A stretch of DNA of 64,000 nt from Gnetum montanum (lineage: Eukaryota; Streptophyta; Gnetopsida; Gnetales; Gnetaceae), in NCBI GenBank assembly GCA_015680685.1, contig MNCI01024217.1, positions 49,178 to 113,177 on the forward strand. The letters are read 5' to 3'. The position numbers were made by a program, and so were the translations under genes. Shown here piece by piece: positions 23,329 through 33,283 of this stretch (positions are counted from its first letter, which is position 1; every line of letters begins with the position of its first letter). The notes under the pieces are model-generated. The model saw nothing but the letters and a program-made list of their open reading frames with translations, was not told where the DNA came from and ran no database searches.

Positions 23329-24426
23329 CTAAATGTAATACCGCTTCAAGTACACATGATTTACAGGATTGGATAACTCATTACCGTTGACGTCTGCTAA
23401 CTTGAATGCGCCGTTGCTGTACACGTTGACCACCAAGAAAGGGCCTTCCCAGTTTGCAGAGAACTTGCCTACTAGTTCACGCACAACCTTGAGGACTATA
23501 TCTCCTTTCTTGCTCGGGCACTGTTGAAGGTTATGAAGATGCTTCTGTCTCTGTTTGTCTTGATACCTTTTAATCGTGTCAAGATCCTGTATCCGCTTCT
23601 CTTCTGCTGAATCCAGATCTGCGATTCGAGACTCGGTGTGTTGAGCCTCATTTATAACCGTGGAGAGGACCATCCTCAAAGAAGGAATTTGCAACTCGAG
23701 AGGGAGCACTGCTTCAAACCCATAAACCAGGCTATAGGGCATACTACCCGTAGCTGTCCTACATGTAGTACGATACGCCCATAGCACATAGAGGATCTGT
23801 TCGTGCCACCGCCTTTTGTTGTCGTCGAGCATTTTCTTGAGCAGATTGATGATCACTTTATTTGTTGCTTCAGCTTGACCATTCGCTTGCGGTTAATAGG
23901 GGGAGGAAAAGGATTTTCTGATACCCAGGTTATCACAGAAGGATTTAGTTTCCATGCTACTAAACTGTGGCCCATTGTCGGTCACAATAGTCATCGAGAG
24001 ACCAAATCTGGTTACTATATTATCCAGGATAAAATGGCAAATCTGATGAGATGTGATCTTCCGTAGGGGAACAGCCTCTACCCACTTTGTAAAATACTTA
24101 GTAGTGGTAATAATGAAGCTATGACTTACGGACGATTTCGGCGTGATGGGACCTATAATGTCTAGTCCCCATCGTTGATATGGCCATGTTATCTGCGTCG
24201 TGTGTAATTCTGTAGGTGATACATGTATGAGGTTCTCGTGACGCTGACACGTGTCACAAGTTTTAACCTTTGTCAGGTAGTCCTTTTCCATGCGTGACCA
24301 GTAGTATCCTAAGTGACAGATTTTTAGGGCCATAGCCCGTGGTGCTACGTGGCCGCCGCACAGTCCCTCGTGAACTTCGCTGACTATGTGCTGCGCTTGA
24401 TCTTTGTCAACGCAAGTAAGCAACAC
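23329..24426 (-). pseudogene. T1 integrase, one stop
   Basis: One reading frame with a premature stop at about 23893. The zinc finger (HEGLCGGH near 24370, CDTCQ near 24255) is intact. The catalytic triad is present: GLDIIGPI (about 24165), IVTDNGPQF (about 23980) and the Glu just past the stop (NGQAEA, about 23875). The C-terminal part (23329-23856) is open and ends LKRYYI. Integrase inserts the cDNA into chromosomes. Apart from the stop, this is the best preserved integrase in the window. It would be expressed as part of the T1 polyprotein. Confidence 0.85.
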
Positions 24427-24504
24427 TCCATCAAAGGAGCATCTACAAAGAGTGCTATCTCCGATGATGACATATTGCCTAGCCCGCTTGCGTATCGCAT
24501 CCTT

Positions 24505-25170
24505 CTACGCGCGTCTCAATTCAGACGGTAATTCGCCCTGTAAAAGGTAGGTTTTAATGTTGTCATACCATTCAGATGTGCTTCCCTCGAGAAGAGAAGA
24601 GATTTGCACCGTTTGAATGATAGGATCTACACAATCTGTTATCAATGTAGGATAGGTGTCGAAAAGATGTGCAGGCACGTTCAAAGCTAGTGTTGCCAGT
24701 GCGTCGGCCAGTGTGTTATCCATGCGTGGCACGTGCTGGGCATCGATAGTCGTGAATCGTCTCAGAAGATCTTTAGCCATATCGCAGTAGGGCTGCAAAT
24801 GTATAGCCTTGCAGGCATAGACCCCTGTGATCTGATTTATGACAAGCATCGAATCGCCCCTAATCGCCAGGTGTTGAACATCGAGTTCATCGGTAGTTAG
24901 TAGTAATCCCCTGAGGAGCCCCTCGTACTCTGCCACATTGTTCATACAGGGGAAGGTCAAGCGATAAGCGTGTAGATATACATCCTCAGGTGATAGCGTA
25001 ATAATAGTGGTAGCACTGCCACCTCTAGCGGTTGAAGCTCCGTCGAAATACAACATTGCTTCGGGGCCTGTCAAGACAGGGCTTAAACTATGTACATGTT
25101 CGTCAGGGAACTTTGGCTCTATAGTTGCCTGATTGTTAATCGGTGAAGTTATTAACTGGTCAGCTATCAC
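24505..25170 (-). pseudogene. T1 second RNase H (archaeal/plant-like type)
   Basis: In frame with the RT region, behind a stop at 25171-25173. It shows the four acidic positions of the second RNase H: YFDGAS (about 25055), AEYEGLL (about 24935), RGDSMLV (about 24860) and TLADALATL (about 24710). This extra domain, added after the normal RNase H, is diagnostic of the Tat lineage. It probably replaces or aids the older RNase H in removing the polypurine primer, as inferred for that family. The open frame is 221 codons long. Confidence 0.85.
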
Positions 25171-26582
25171 TTAGCCTTTCGTAGATGATTGGCCAATATA
25201 GTGCAGATCGAATTCTACCGTGATAGCCTTCCAGCGAGCTATTTTACTACTCTCATATAAGCTATGCGTAATGACCCTAAGAATGTTGTTTTTACAGATG
25301 ATGTTGACCTTGCTACGGAAAAGATAATGCCTACACTTTTTAAGCGTAAAAACTAATGCTAGGCAATTACACTCTACGTCGTTGTACCTCGTTTCGTACG
25401 CACATAGAGCATGACTCAAGTAGTAGATGGGCACTTCCAACCCATCATCCCTCCTTTGACACAGTAATGCGGCTAACGCTACGTCCGAAGTTGCGAGGTA
25501 AATGTAAAATGGCAAATCCCTTTGTGGTGGGAAAACCGTCGGTAAATGTTGCAGTTCTTGTTTTAAGCTGTCAAACGCACGCTGGCAATCGTCGATCCAT
25601 TCGAAATTAACCCCCTTTTTCAGCAAGTGTTGCATAGGGTGTAACTTGTCGGTTAACCTCGAAATGAACCGGCGTATAAACTGTAAGCGTCCCTGCAACC
25701 CGCGTAATTGCTTGAGGTCTGTGGGAGGTGTTAACTCGACAATGGCTTTGACCTTATCAGGGTCAACTCGTATTCCGGTTTCCGACACCACAAACCCCAG
25801 CATGCGTCCGGTTTTGACTCCGAATACGTACTTCTTTGGGTTAAGCCGGAGCTCGTATTTGGAGCATCTTTTAAGGACTAACTCTAGGTTCCCTGAATGA
25901 TCCTCAGACTTTAAGGACTTAACAGCAATATCTTCTACGTAGTCATTCAGTCTTTCTAGGAGATAATCACTAAAGATGTAAGTCATGGCTCGCTGATACG
26001 TTGCTCCGGCATTCTTTAGACCGAAAGGCATCATAGTGTAACAAAAGATGCCCCAGGGCATCATGAATGTTGTGGTCAATTGATGTTCTGGGTTAATGCC
26101 CAGCTGTTGTATCGACTTAGCTGGTCGATACTTGGTAGTGGGAAGTTATCCTTGATTGTGGCCTTATTCAAATCACGGAAGTCTATGCAGATGCGTATAC
26201 TTCCAGTCTTCTTTGGGACGACTACAATGTTAGACACCCAATCCGAGTAATCGATTGCGTGGATGAAACCAGCCTGATACAATTTGGTGATTTCATCACG
26301 CATAGCTAGTGCAATCTCTGGCTTGATTTTGCGTGCCTTTTGCCTAACTATTTTAATCTGTGGGTCTAAGATGATGTTATGCTGGATTAACCTGGGATCT
26401 AGTCCAGGCATATCCTCGTATGACCATGCAAAGATAGTAATGTTGTCTTGCAGGACCTGTTTTATAGCATCGTGCATTTTTTGGTCTAGTAAAGAGCTGA
26501 CTTTAAGCGTTTCGGATTTACCCTTATGCGTAACGATAGAAACCTCACTGAGGGGGTCTTCGGTTATGTCCCTAGCCTCCAA
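25171..26582 (-). pseudogene. T1 reverse transcriptase and first RNase H, with internal deletion
   Basis: The N-terminal frame (26076-26582) has VVVPKKTGSIRICIDFRDLN near 26190, then shifts. The next frame begins at about 26079 with MMPWGIFCY and MPFGLKNAGATYQR. The RT segment with the first catalytic Asp is missing between them; the joint lies at a CAGCTGGGCAT sequence that could be a repeat-mediated deletion. The active-site box reads DYVEDIAVKS (about 25945), with Glu in place of the first Asp of YxDD. A degraded first RNase H follows (FYIYLATSDVALAALL, then YYLSHALCAYETRYND). This RT cannot work. Confidence 0.82.
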
Positions 26583-27155
26583 GTCTAGCGTGCGCGTTGA
26601 CTGTTCTGGTCACTCTGGGGACATCTCCGACGCAGCTATGGTTACGTCTTCTAAAGGGGGGTTGACATCTACTAGCGTGGAATCGAATCGCCTAACTACT
26701 TTCCCGTATGGGCCCGTCAAAGTTAGAGGTACTGAAAATGTTGTGTCCATTTCCCGTCTGTCCTGCAAAAAAATTGCAAAGTGCGTAAATGATTAGAAGA
26801 AAGGTGATGTGATGTCATCGAACGTGGCAGGCTAACTGAATTTTGAATATTGTAAAGAAGCTGTAATCAATGCTACCCAATTACGAGGCGATAAGATATG
26901 GTAGTTTAACGTCATTTCGGACAGTGGCGCATGCGATATCAGCCACATTAATATCTTGATTTTTGGGTTCCGTTTCAGGAAATTCCCGCTTAAATCGGAT
27001 ATCAAGTCGGTGATCCTCGCATATAAGTAAGTGATTTTTTTGATGAGGACAGGCTGTTGGCTATCGTGAATCCGAATTCGTAATTGTTTCTGATCGAGCG
27101 AAGGAGGAGCAGAAGATTAGAGCGTGTGATTTTTGTGGAGATTTAGAAGCGTTAG
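26583..27155. other. Spacer between T1 RT and the antisense gene
   Basis: No domain recognised. It contains one copy of the T1 motif (AGTTTAACGTCATTTCGGAC, about 26903-26922) shared by both repeat arrays. Ogre-type elements carry an intron between protease and RT, so this area may hold the splice acceptor for the sense transcript. I cannot place it. Confidence 0.35.
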
Positions 27156-30100
27156 ATGGTGAAAATTTCTCAAGCTGCTGCCATGGCACCAAAAATCAAG
27201 AGGAAGAATGCAAAACTGGCCAAAATTGATGAAATGTAAGAAAATCTGGACCGCGTTTCGCAGGTGCTGGTCGATGTTTGTGACCCTACGCCTTTGAACC
27301 GGTAGGTCGTTCTTCATGTGCTTATGTTTTTTTTTACTATCTACTTTTCGTGGTGTCGTTTGCGTGCATGTGAATTTCAAAATTGTGGACCTCGGGTTAG
27401 TGCGAGGGTTTAATGGAGTTCCATCTACCACCGTTGTCAGGGACGAACCTTGCGTTATTGCAAGGGTTTGGGCGATTTCGGCCTGGATAACTAGGTGTAG
27501 TTTATAAGTTTTCTATATTAGTCATTCAAGTGTAAATGTAGGTGTTAATGTATGTATTGGGTTTTCTGTACAGCGTTGCGCTAAATCCCATTCTGGTTGT
27601 TTTGGATATTGTTGGGGTTCTGTGTTGTATAAACCCCATCGTCCCCAATGTCCCTCCCTCACACACGTGGTTGCAAGGGAAGGCCATATGGTTTTGACGG
27701 GGTGCGCTGGAGTTTCTGCAATTCTTGCTACGCAACTACAGCGTCATTGTTTGGTCTGATCTGTCTGGTGACATCGCCGGTGCCCTTTTAGAGCACCTGC
27801 TGGCGGGTTCTACGCAAGGGATTCTAGCCTTTTTGACAGACGGGGCCATCGATATGGGTCGTCCCAAGGACCGAGAGCTTAGCGCCCGGGGCTTAAGGAA
27901 CCTGAACTGGATCTGGGAAGTGGCCCGATTTAGCTGTTATCATGCATATAACACGTTGTTCGTGGCTCGCCATGTCTCGACCTGTTTCCAGAACCCACAA
28001 GGCACGGTGTACTACGTAGGCGGGTAAGCGAATTTTATTAACTATCTATTTTTCCGTTGTTGTCGTTATATGTCTGTTATCGATGTGCAATGTAAGAGAA
28101 GCCTAGGTGCAAAATGTGAAATAAGCCTACGTTGTATGGTATAGGTTTTTTATCCATGACAACATGTTAGTAGGAAATGGAGATACGTTGTCATGGGCTG
28201 AAACAGCAATAAGTGCATTCACCTCAACTAGCAACGTGCACGTTGGTGTTATCGGGCAGATTGGTTTTGACATGCGTGAGTACCCCACCCGCTACGCTAA
28301 GGCTTTTGAGAATTACCAGAGACTCGGGTGGCTGCACGATGACTGGACCCTAGACCCACTGCTTACCGTTGAGGACGTGCAGAGGAACTTGCCGCCATTT
28401 CCTTTGCCATTTGGACCTGGTGAGGCGGTTATGTTGCATAATATAGTTGTAAATTGCGGACATTGCATAATAGTGCTTTGGTTTAATTTGTGTTTCACGT
28501 TGTGCAGTTAGGGAATCTCGGGAGATTACCCTTACGATTTCCGGCCGCGAGGCGAACGTTGTCCTCTTCCACTATGGCGACATCAAGGACGCATAGCGCT
28601 GGCTTAGCTACTCGGTGGCCCCAGTCGCGATGACTAGTAAGATCCGAGCAGCAGGACTAATGCACCTATTTTTAGCCATGACTCCTGATGTCCCCGCCAG
28701 TGAAATGTTAACCCTGGTCAACTCCTTCAATGAAAAGGTAGAGCATTTTTGCACGCGCGTACACAACGTACGCGTAAGCTTTGACATTGACGCTCAGCTT
28801 TTCGTGGCCCTATTTGGCATCCCCTCAGACGTCCCTCTCGTAAGTGAGAAGGTGAAGAGGAGCGTTGCCTTCTAGAATTGGCTGAAGTAGTGGGTAAGGG
28901 TCCCGAAGGAGACGAAAGGGTTTCCTTACGAAAGATTCAAGATGGGCATTGCCAAGACACTTTATCCCCTTTTTCGGGCCCAGACCTTCCCCAAAACTCT
29001 CTCCAGGGGAAGTTCTTTTCTGTAGAACAGACTCGTATTATGCAAGAGGTCCTGGAGGAGGGGACCCAGTTCAATTGGGCAAGCTATTTTGCCAAGGGAC
29101 TCCGTAATGAGATGATCAAGCTTCGCCAGAAGCTTGAGTCCCGTTTCAACGTGCATTACGCCTTCTTCATAGCTTGCATCCGGCGGTTTGCTAAGTTTCT
29201 GGTTATCCAAAGGAATGGGGTCTGGATGCAGCAAGATCGTGACCAGCTTTCCAGACCTTGGATTGCCCACATCCTCAGCACTACCCGTGGGCAGGATCCA
29301 CCGGAAGGGATCGGGGAGTCGTTGTCTATAACAACTAAGGGTTTGGCGGTGCCCCAAGTGCAAGGTCTCGACAGTGTAGGCGGGATAATGCCTACTTACA
29401 CTGGCGATGCCTCTCGAGGGAAACGCGTGGTAGAAGAAATCGTAGAACCTGCAGCTAGGCATAAAAGGCTTCGTATAGCCGAGGCTCCTGAGAATGACGC
29501 AGGCCGAACTGTGGCGGTCAAGGTTCAAAGGAATAAGCCTCCGCCTAGTAAGCGTGAAGGAATTATATTACGCAATGTTTATTTTTCTTTAGATAGTGGG
29601 GAATGACATGCTAAGGTGTTTTGATGTAAACAGTGAGAATTACAAAGGAACTGACCCCTGAGACAGGGGCAGTAGTATTACGCCGTGGAGAGGGGGCCTC
29701 AATTTTGGAAGAAGAGGCCCCAGCTGTTAGCGTGAGCTATGCGCAGGCTCCAGTGTGTGAGGAGGCCTCAACTGCTGGCGGGCACCGTGCACAAGCTCTG
29801 ATGCATGAGGAGGCCCCAGCTACTAGTGGGAGCCGTGCACAAGATCGGGTACATGAAGAGGCCCCGGCCACTGGAACCAGCGACGCACAGACTCAAGTGC
29901 GTGAAGAGGGAAAGGGGACGGAAGATGTTGGCGAAGTTTCCACTGTCACTGGTAGAGGTAATGTGTGTGTTAGCACGTTTGTAGGATTCTGAAAATAGAT
30001 GAAGTGTCTGAGGGAATTACGCTACAGGAGAAGAGGACACATCCACATCTGTCACTGTGAGTAGAGCGTGGAGAGACTTCCCTGACAAATTTACCTTCAT

Positions 30101-31408
30101 GGAAGGCATTGTCAGTGACATGATCGAGCGCCTGGAGCGCATCGAACCTGGAGCTGGTACGTTATGGTCATAATAAGTCTGTGGTATTACTTAGTAGTAA
30201 TGTGTCATCAACATTTGATGATTGTTTCTGTTAGGAGCTTGCCTACGATGGGATCCCACGAAGCCCATTGATCTGGACACAGTGGATCCACCATCCAATG
30301 AAGCAGCCATGCCACGTCACATTTATGAGGAACTGTGTAAATGTGCATTACGCTCAACACGCTCCTTATGGGAAAGCAGGGGCGTAAACGAAAATCTATG
30401 GAAAAGGTTGCAGAAGTCTGAACAGAGGGTTGAGTCTCTGAGCAAAGAGGTCGGAGACTTAAAATCACAGTGCGACTTCCTACAGGTGCGAGCGACAGGG
30501 GATGAAGACTGGTATACTGTTGTTGTCGATTACTTTCGGTATTGGACAGCCATCAAGAATAGCGTATAGACCAGTCAGGCTTTGGTCGAAGAGCGGATGC
30601 AGATAGAACTCCTAGCCCAGAAGAGTCAAGACTAGAGGGATTATTGTGCAAGTGTACAAGAATGGGGACAGAAGGAGAAGGACCATAAGTATTTGTACAA
30701 GCGGGAGAGCATTGCTTATCGAAAACTTTACCGCGATCTAACCGTCAAGGCTCAATCCTTGGAAGTCTTCCTGGACGTCATCGGAGCTTCCGACGCCTTC
30801 AAGAAGTTTGAGGAGCAGGTGACTGTAAGCGCGTCCCCTGAAAGGGTGATGACTCTTCCTGGGGGTTAGGCTACAATCCCTACTTTCTTCCCAGACCCAC
30901 CCCACTGGAGCAGCATGGAGAAAGGGAAAGTGAAGGCTGGAGTTTCCTTGGGAGAGGATGTATGGCCAGATCTGATGGAGGAAGAGATTATGGAGTGCCT
31001 ATGGGCTAGCCTGGACAAGCTTCCCTTTGCTGCGGGAGCAGGGCCGTCGCAAGTAAGTTTATGCATGGCTTAGTTTGCATTTTCTAATTATGATGTTAAA
31101 TCTTGTGTAGCTAATGTGCTTATTGTATTTAGGTACCAGCTGAGGATAGGGAAGACGAGCCGGGTGAGGAGTCAGCGGAGGGAGCAGCGGAAGCAGAGGA
31201 AGAAGTAGAGGAGGAAGCAGAGGAGGTGGAGCACGGCGATGAAGAGTGCCCTCCCGTGGAGTCGGTGTCGGAACAAGGACCTCATGAAGGGAAAGTTCTT
31301 CGGGAAAGAATGATTCCCGGAAACGATGGCCCATTGGAGGACAATCCATTAGGGTTGGATCCTGACTTGAGAGATACCGGCGATAGTGGCAGTAGGGGAA
31401 ATGCGTAA
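27156..31408 (+). pseudogene. Multi-exon gene on the strand opposite to T1, unknown product
   Basis: At least eight coding blocks read rightward. Support comes from phase-compatible GT-AG borders. Exon 1 is 27156-27301 (MVKISQAAAMAPKIKRK). The next ends at 28023. Then come 28145-28419, 28508 to about 29606, about 29633-29957, 30028-30156, 30235-31052 and 31133-31408 (stop). Introns of about 70-420 bp contain stops. The central part is globular (WEVARFSCYHAYNTLFVARH; NWASYFAKGLRNEMIK). It is followed by a 16-residue repeat, a likely coiled coil (30370-30800) and an acidic tail (31150-31230). I recognise no family. Tat-lineage elements are known to carry antisense ORFs of unknown role, usually near the 3' end. 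This one lies between protease and RT. Premature stops (27237, about 28596, 28873) and a frameshift near 29000 show decay. A captured host gene is the alternative. Confidence 0.6.
29711..29902 (+). repeat. Four 48-bp tandem coding units in the antisense gene
   Basis: Four units of 16 codons start at 29711, 29759, 29807 and 29855. Each begins EEAP or EEAS and has an Ala-Gln pair at residues 11 and 12 (for example EEAPATSGSRAQDRVH). The length stays a multiple of three, as expected of a coding repeat. It is probably a flexible linker between the globular part and the coiled coil. Confidence 0.85.
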
Positions 31409-32136
31409 ATTTGCGCATAATTTTATTTGAGGGTGAAATGGAGTATTGTTTTAAGAATGACTGAAAAGACATGTTATAAAACTTGATGGATGTGTTAAAT
31501 GTCAGTTATTTTTTCCTTTTTGATTGTTGTGCTTTGGCTTTATAAGGCGTGAGCGTAATTGCTAAGAACTTCATCTAAGTTATAATGATGGAATGTAATT
31601 ACTAGTTTAAGGCCATCGCGGGCCGGATGCATAATGCAGAGAAAGCGTAAATAAAGATAGTGCATAATTCTGTGTCGCTAGTTTAAGGCCATTGCGGGCC
31701 ATGGTATAATACGCGTGAATGATAACGGTGTACATATCTGCGTTACTAGTTTAAGGCCGTTGAGGGCCATGGTACGATTCTGCGTAATCTAGTAACTAGT
31801 TTAAGGCTGTTGCGGGCCTACTGCGTAAGCAAGCGTGAAGAGTAATAGTATACAATTATGTGTAACTAGTTTAAGGCCGTTGCGGGCCATGGTGTAATAC
31901 CTAAAGTGTAAATGATACTGGTACAGTATTTTGTGTAATTATGCTAAAGTGATCTGGAAACATGAATATCATGCGTATGGGAAAGACAATAATACGAAGA
32001 TAAATGACCAGCGTAAGAACCGAAAGCAAAAGTAATGTGACAATGCATGAAAGTAAAATTGCTAAGTCAAAACCATGATAACTCACTAAGACATGACAAT
32101 GTATGCAAGGACCATCGTTCAACCATTGATACGCAA
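31409..32136. repeat. Spacer with five dispersed copies of a GTTTAAGGCCGTTGCGGGCC motif
   Basis: Copies begin near 31603, 31679, 31745, 31797 and 31867, at intervals of 52 to 76 bp. Between them the sequence is rich in TGCGTAA and GCGTAAT. The core AGTTTAAGGCCGTTGCGGGCC resembles that of the array at 22809-23300 (AGTTTAACGTCGTAGCGGAC). The stretch separates the end of the antisense gene from the protease of T1. No coding sequence is seen. Confidence 0.75.
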
Positions 32137-33051
32137 TTATCTCTTGATTGCCTTTACGTTGAGCATCGTGTAAGGGCGAGGAGACTTATGGTTTGACTCC
32201 TCTACGCTGCCATCCGGAAATGGCAGGTCGGCCCAAGCTAGACCGTCATCATTGCTATCAGCTTGTTGAGCGGTTTGGAGACAGGTTTGATCATCAGTCG
32301 TTTCTATCTCTGAATCCCACTCTTCTTCAATGTTATTGACGGTCTTGGGGGTGATTTCGTCACCGCGTATCACAACCTCCCCTCCGACATAGGGAAGATA
32401 TATCTCTTGGTGTATCGGTGACGAAACTGCCCTCAGCTGGGCTAACCACGACCTCCCCAAAATCAGGTTGAACCCTGGCATCTCCTCGATGACTAAGAAA
32501 GTGGCCTCTATTGGGAATTGATCCCCCATCACAAACTCAATACACACCATCCTCTTAACTTGAACCCGTGCCCCGTTGAATGATTTTATGCAGGCTGTTG
32601 TCATGGGCATGATCTGATCGACCAGACCCAACCTATCCACAATGGAATAGGGAATGACGTTAGTAGCTGCGCCATCATCCACGTGCACTCTCGAGATCCG
32701 GTATTGACCGACCCGGATAGTGATAAACATGGGTTCAGTTGTCACCTGACCTTTCTCAGGATCATCTTTGATAGACCCGTCGTGGAAGGTTAGCGAGGAA
32801 GGCGTAGGTTGCTCAGCTTCGGAAGGAAACATGACAACATGTATCACTTCCTCCTCCGCTGGCAAGCTTTCATCCATAGATATGGATGTCAGCATGCGAA
32901 CCATAGCCTCACGGTGTTCTTGAGACGTCATAAGCAGGTCATAAAGGCTCAACATTGTGTTTTTTTGTTTGAGAGCCTGTTTAACTTGCGTAAATGCGTT
33001 GAGGCGGTCCTTCTCCCGGCTAGGTTGTTTTTCCCCCTTGTCTTCTTCCAA
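32137..33051 (-). CDS. T1 aspartic protease segment, open
   Basis: An open frame of 304 codons. It contains a retroviral-type aspartic protease: HVDDGAATNVIPYSIV (about 32645-32690) and the second conserved segment FNLILGRSWL (about 32445-32475). The expected D-T/S-G reads D-D-G here. It sits after gag, in a different frame, with gag on its right and the T1 spacer on its left. The C-terminal part is acidic (NNIEEEWDSEIETTDD). The product would process the Gag-Pol polyprotein. The first Met is only the first in the open stretch, not a proven start. Confidence 0.8.
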   Translation of the reverse strand: MEEDKGEKQPSREKDRLNAFTQVKQALKQKNTMLSLYDLLMTSQEHREAMVRMLTSISMDESLPAEEEVIHVVMFPSEAEQPTPSSLTFHDGSIKDDPEKGQVTTEPMFITIRVGQYRISRVHVDDGAATNVIPYSIVDRLGLVDQIMPMTTACIKSFNGARVQVKRMVCIEFVMGDQFPIEATFLVIEEMPGFNLILGRSWLAQLRAVSSPIHQEIYLPYVGGEVVIRGDEITPKTVNNIEEEWDSEIETTDDQTCLQTAQQADSNDDGLAWADLPFPDGSVEESNHKSPRPYTMLNVKAIKR

Positions 33052-33283
33052 TCTCTCGAGGTGGGACGGTGTTAGTCAAAGGGTTGCTCTTTTTCTTGCC
33101 AAGAGAAGGGGGTTGTGTTTCCGCACCTTTGCCCTGTCCCTAAGGTACAGGTGAAGGCACAGAGGCCAGGGGCCTAGGCTTAGGGAAGCCGAGCGTAGAG
33201 TGGTCTTTCGTTGCGTTAACTAATGTGTCCTCTCCCTTTTGTTTGGGAGGTGAGGATTGACGCTTTTGGTTGGAGGTCTGCCC

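Noticed and set aside
28962-29528. A 188-codon minus-strand ORF in T1, which would be in the sense of gag-pol
   Set aside because: It is antisense to a better supported exon, has no Gag or Pol motif, and the GT-AG borders favour the plus strand.
27156-31408. A functional host gene that merely flanks a transposon
   Set aside because: It lies between gag-protease and RT of one element with intact target duplications, so it is inside T1; stops and a frameshift argue against function in this copy.
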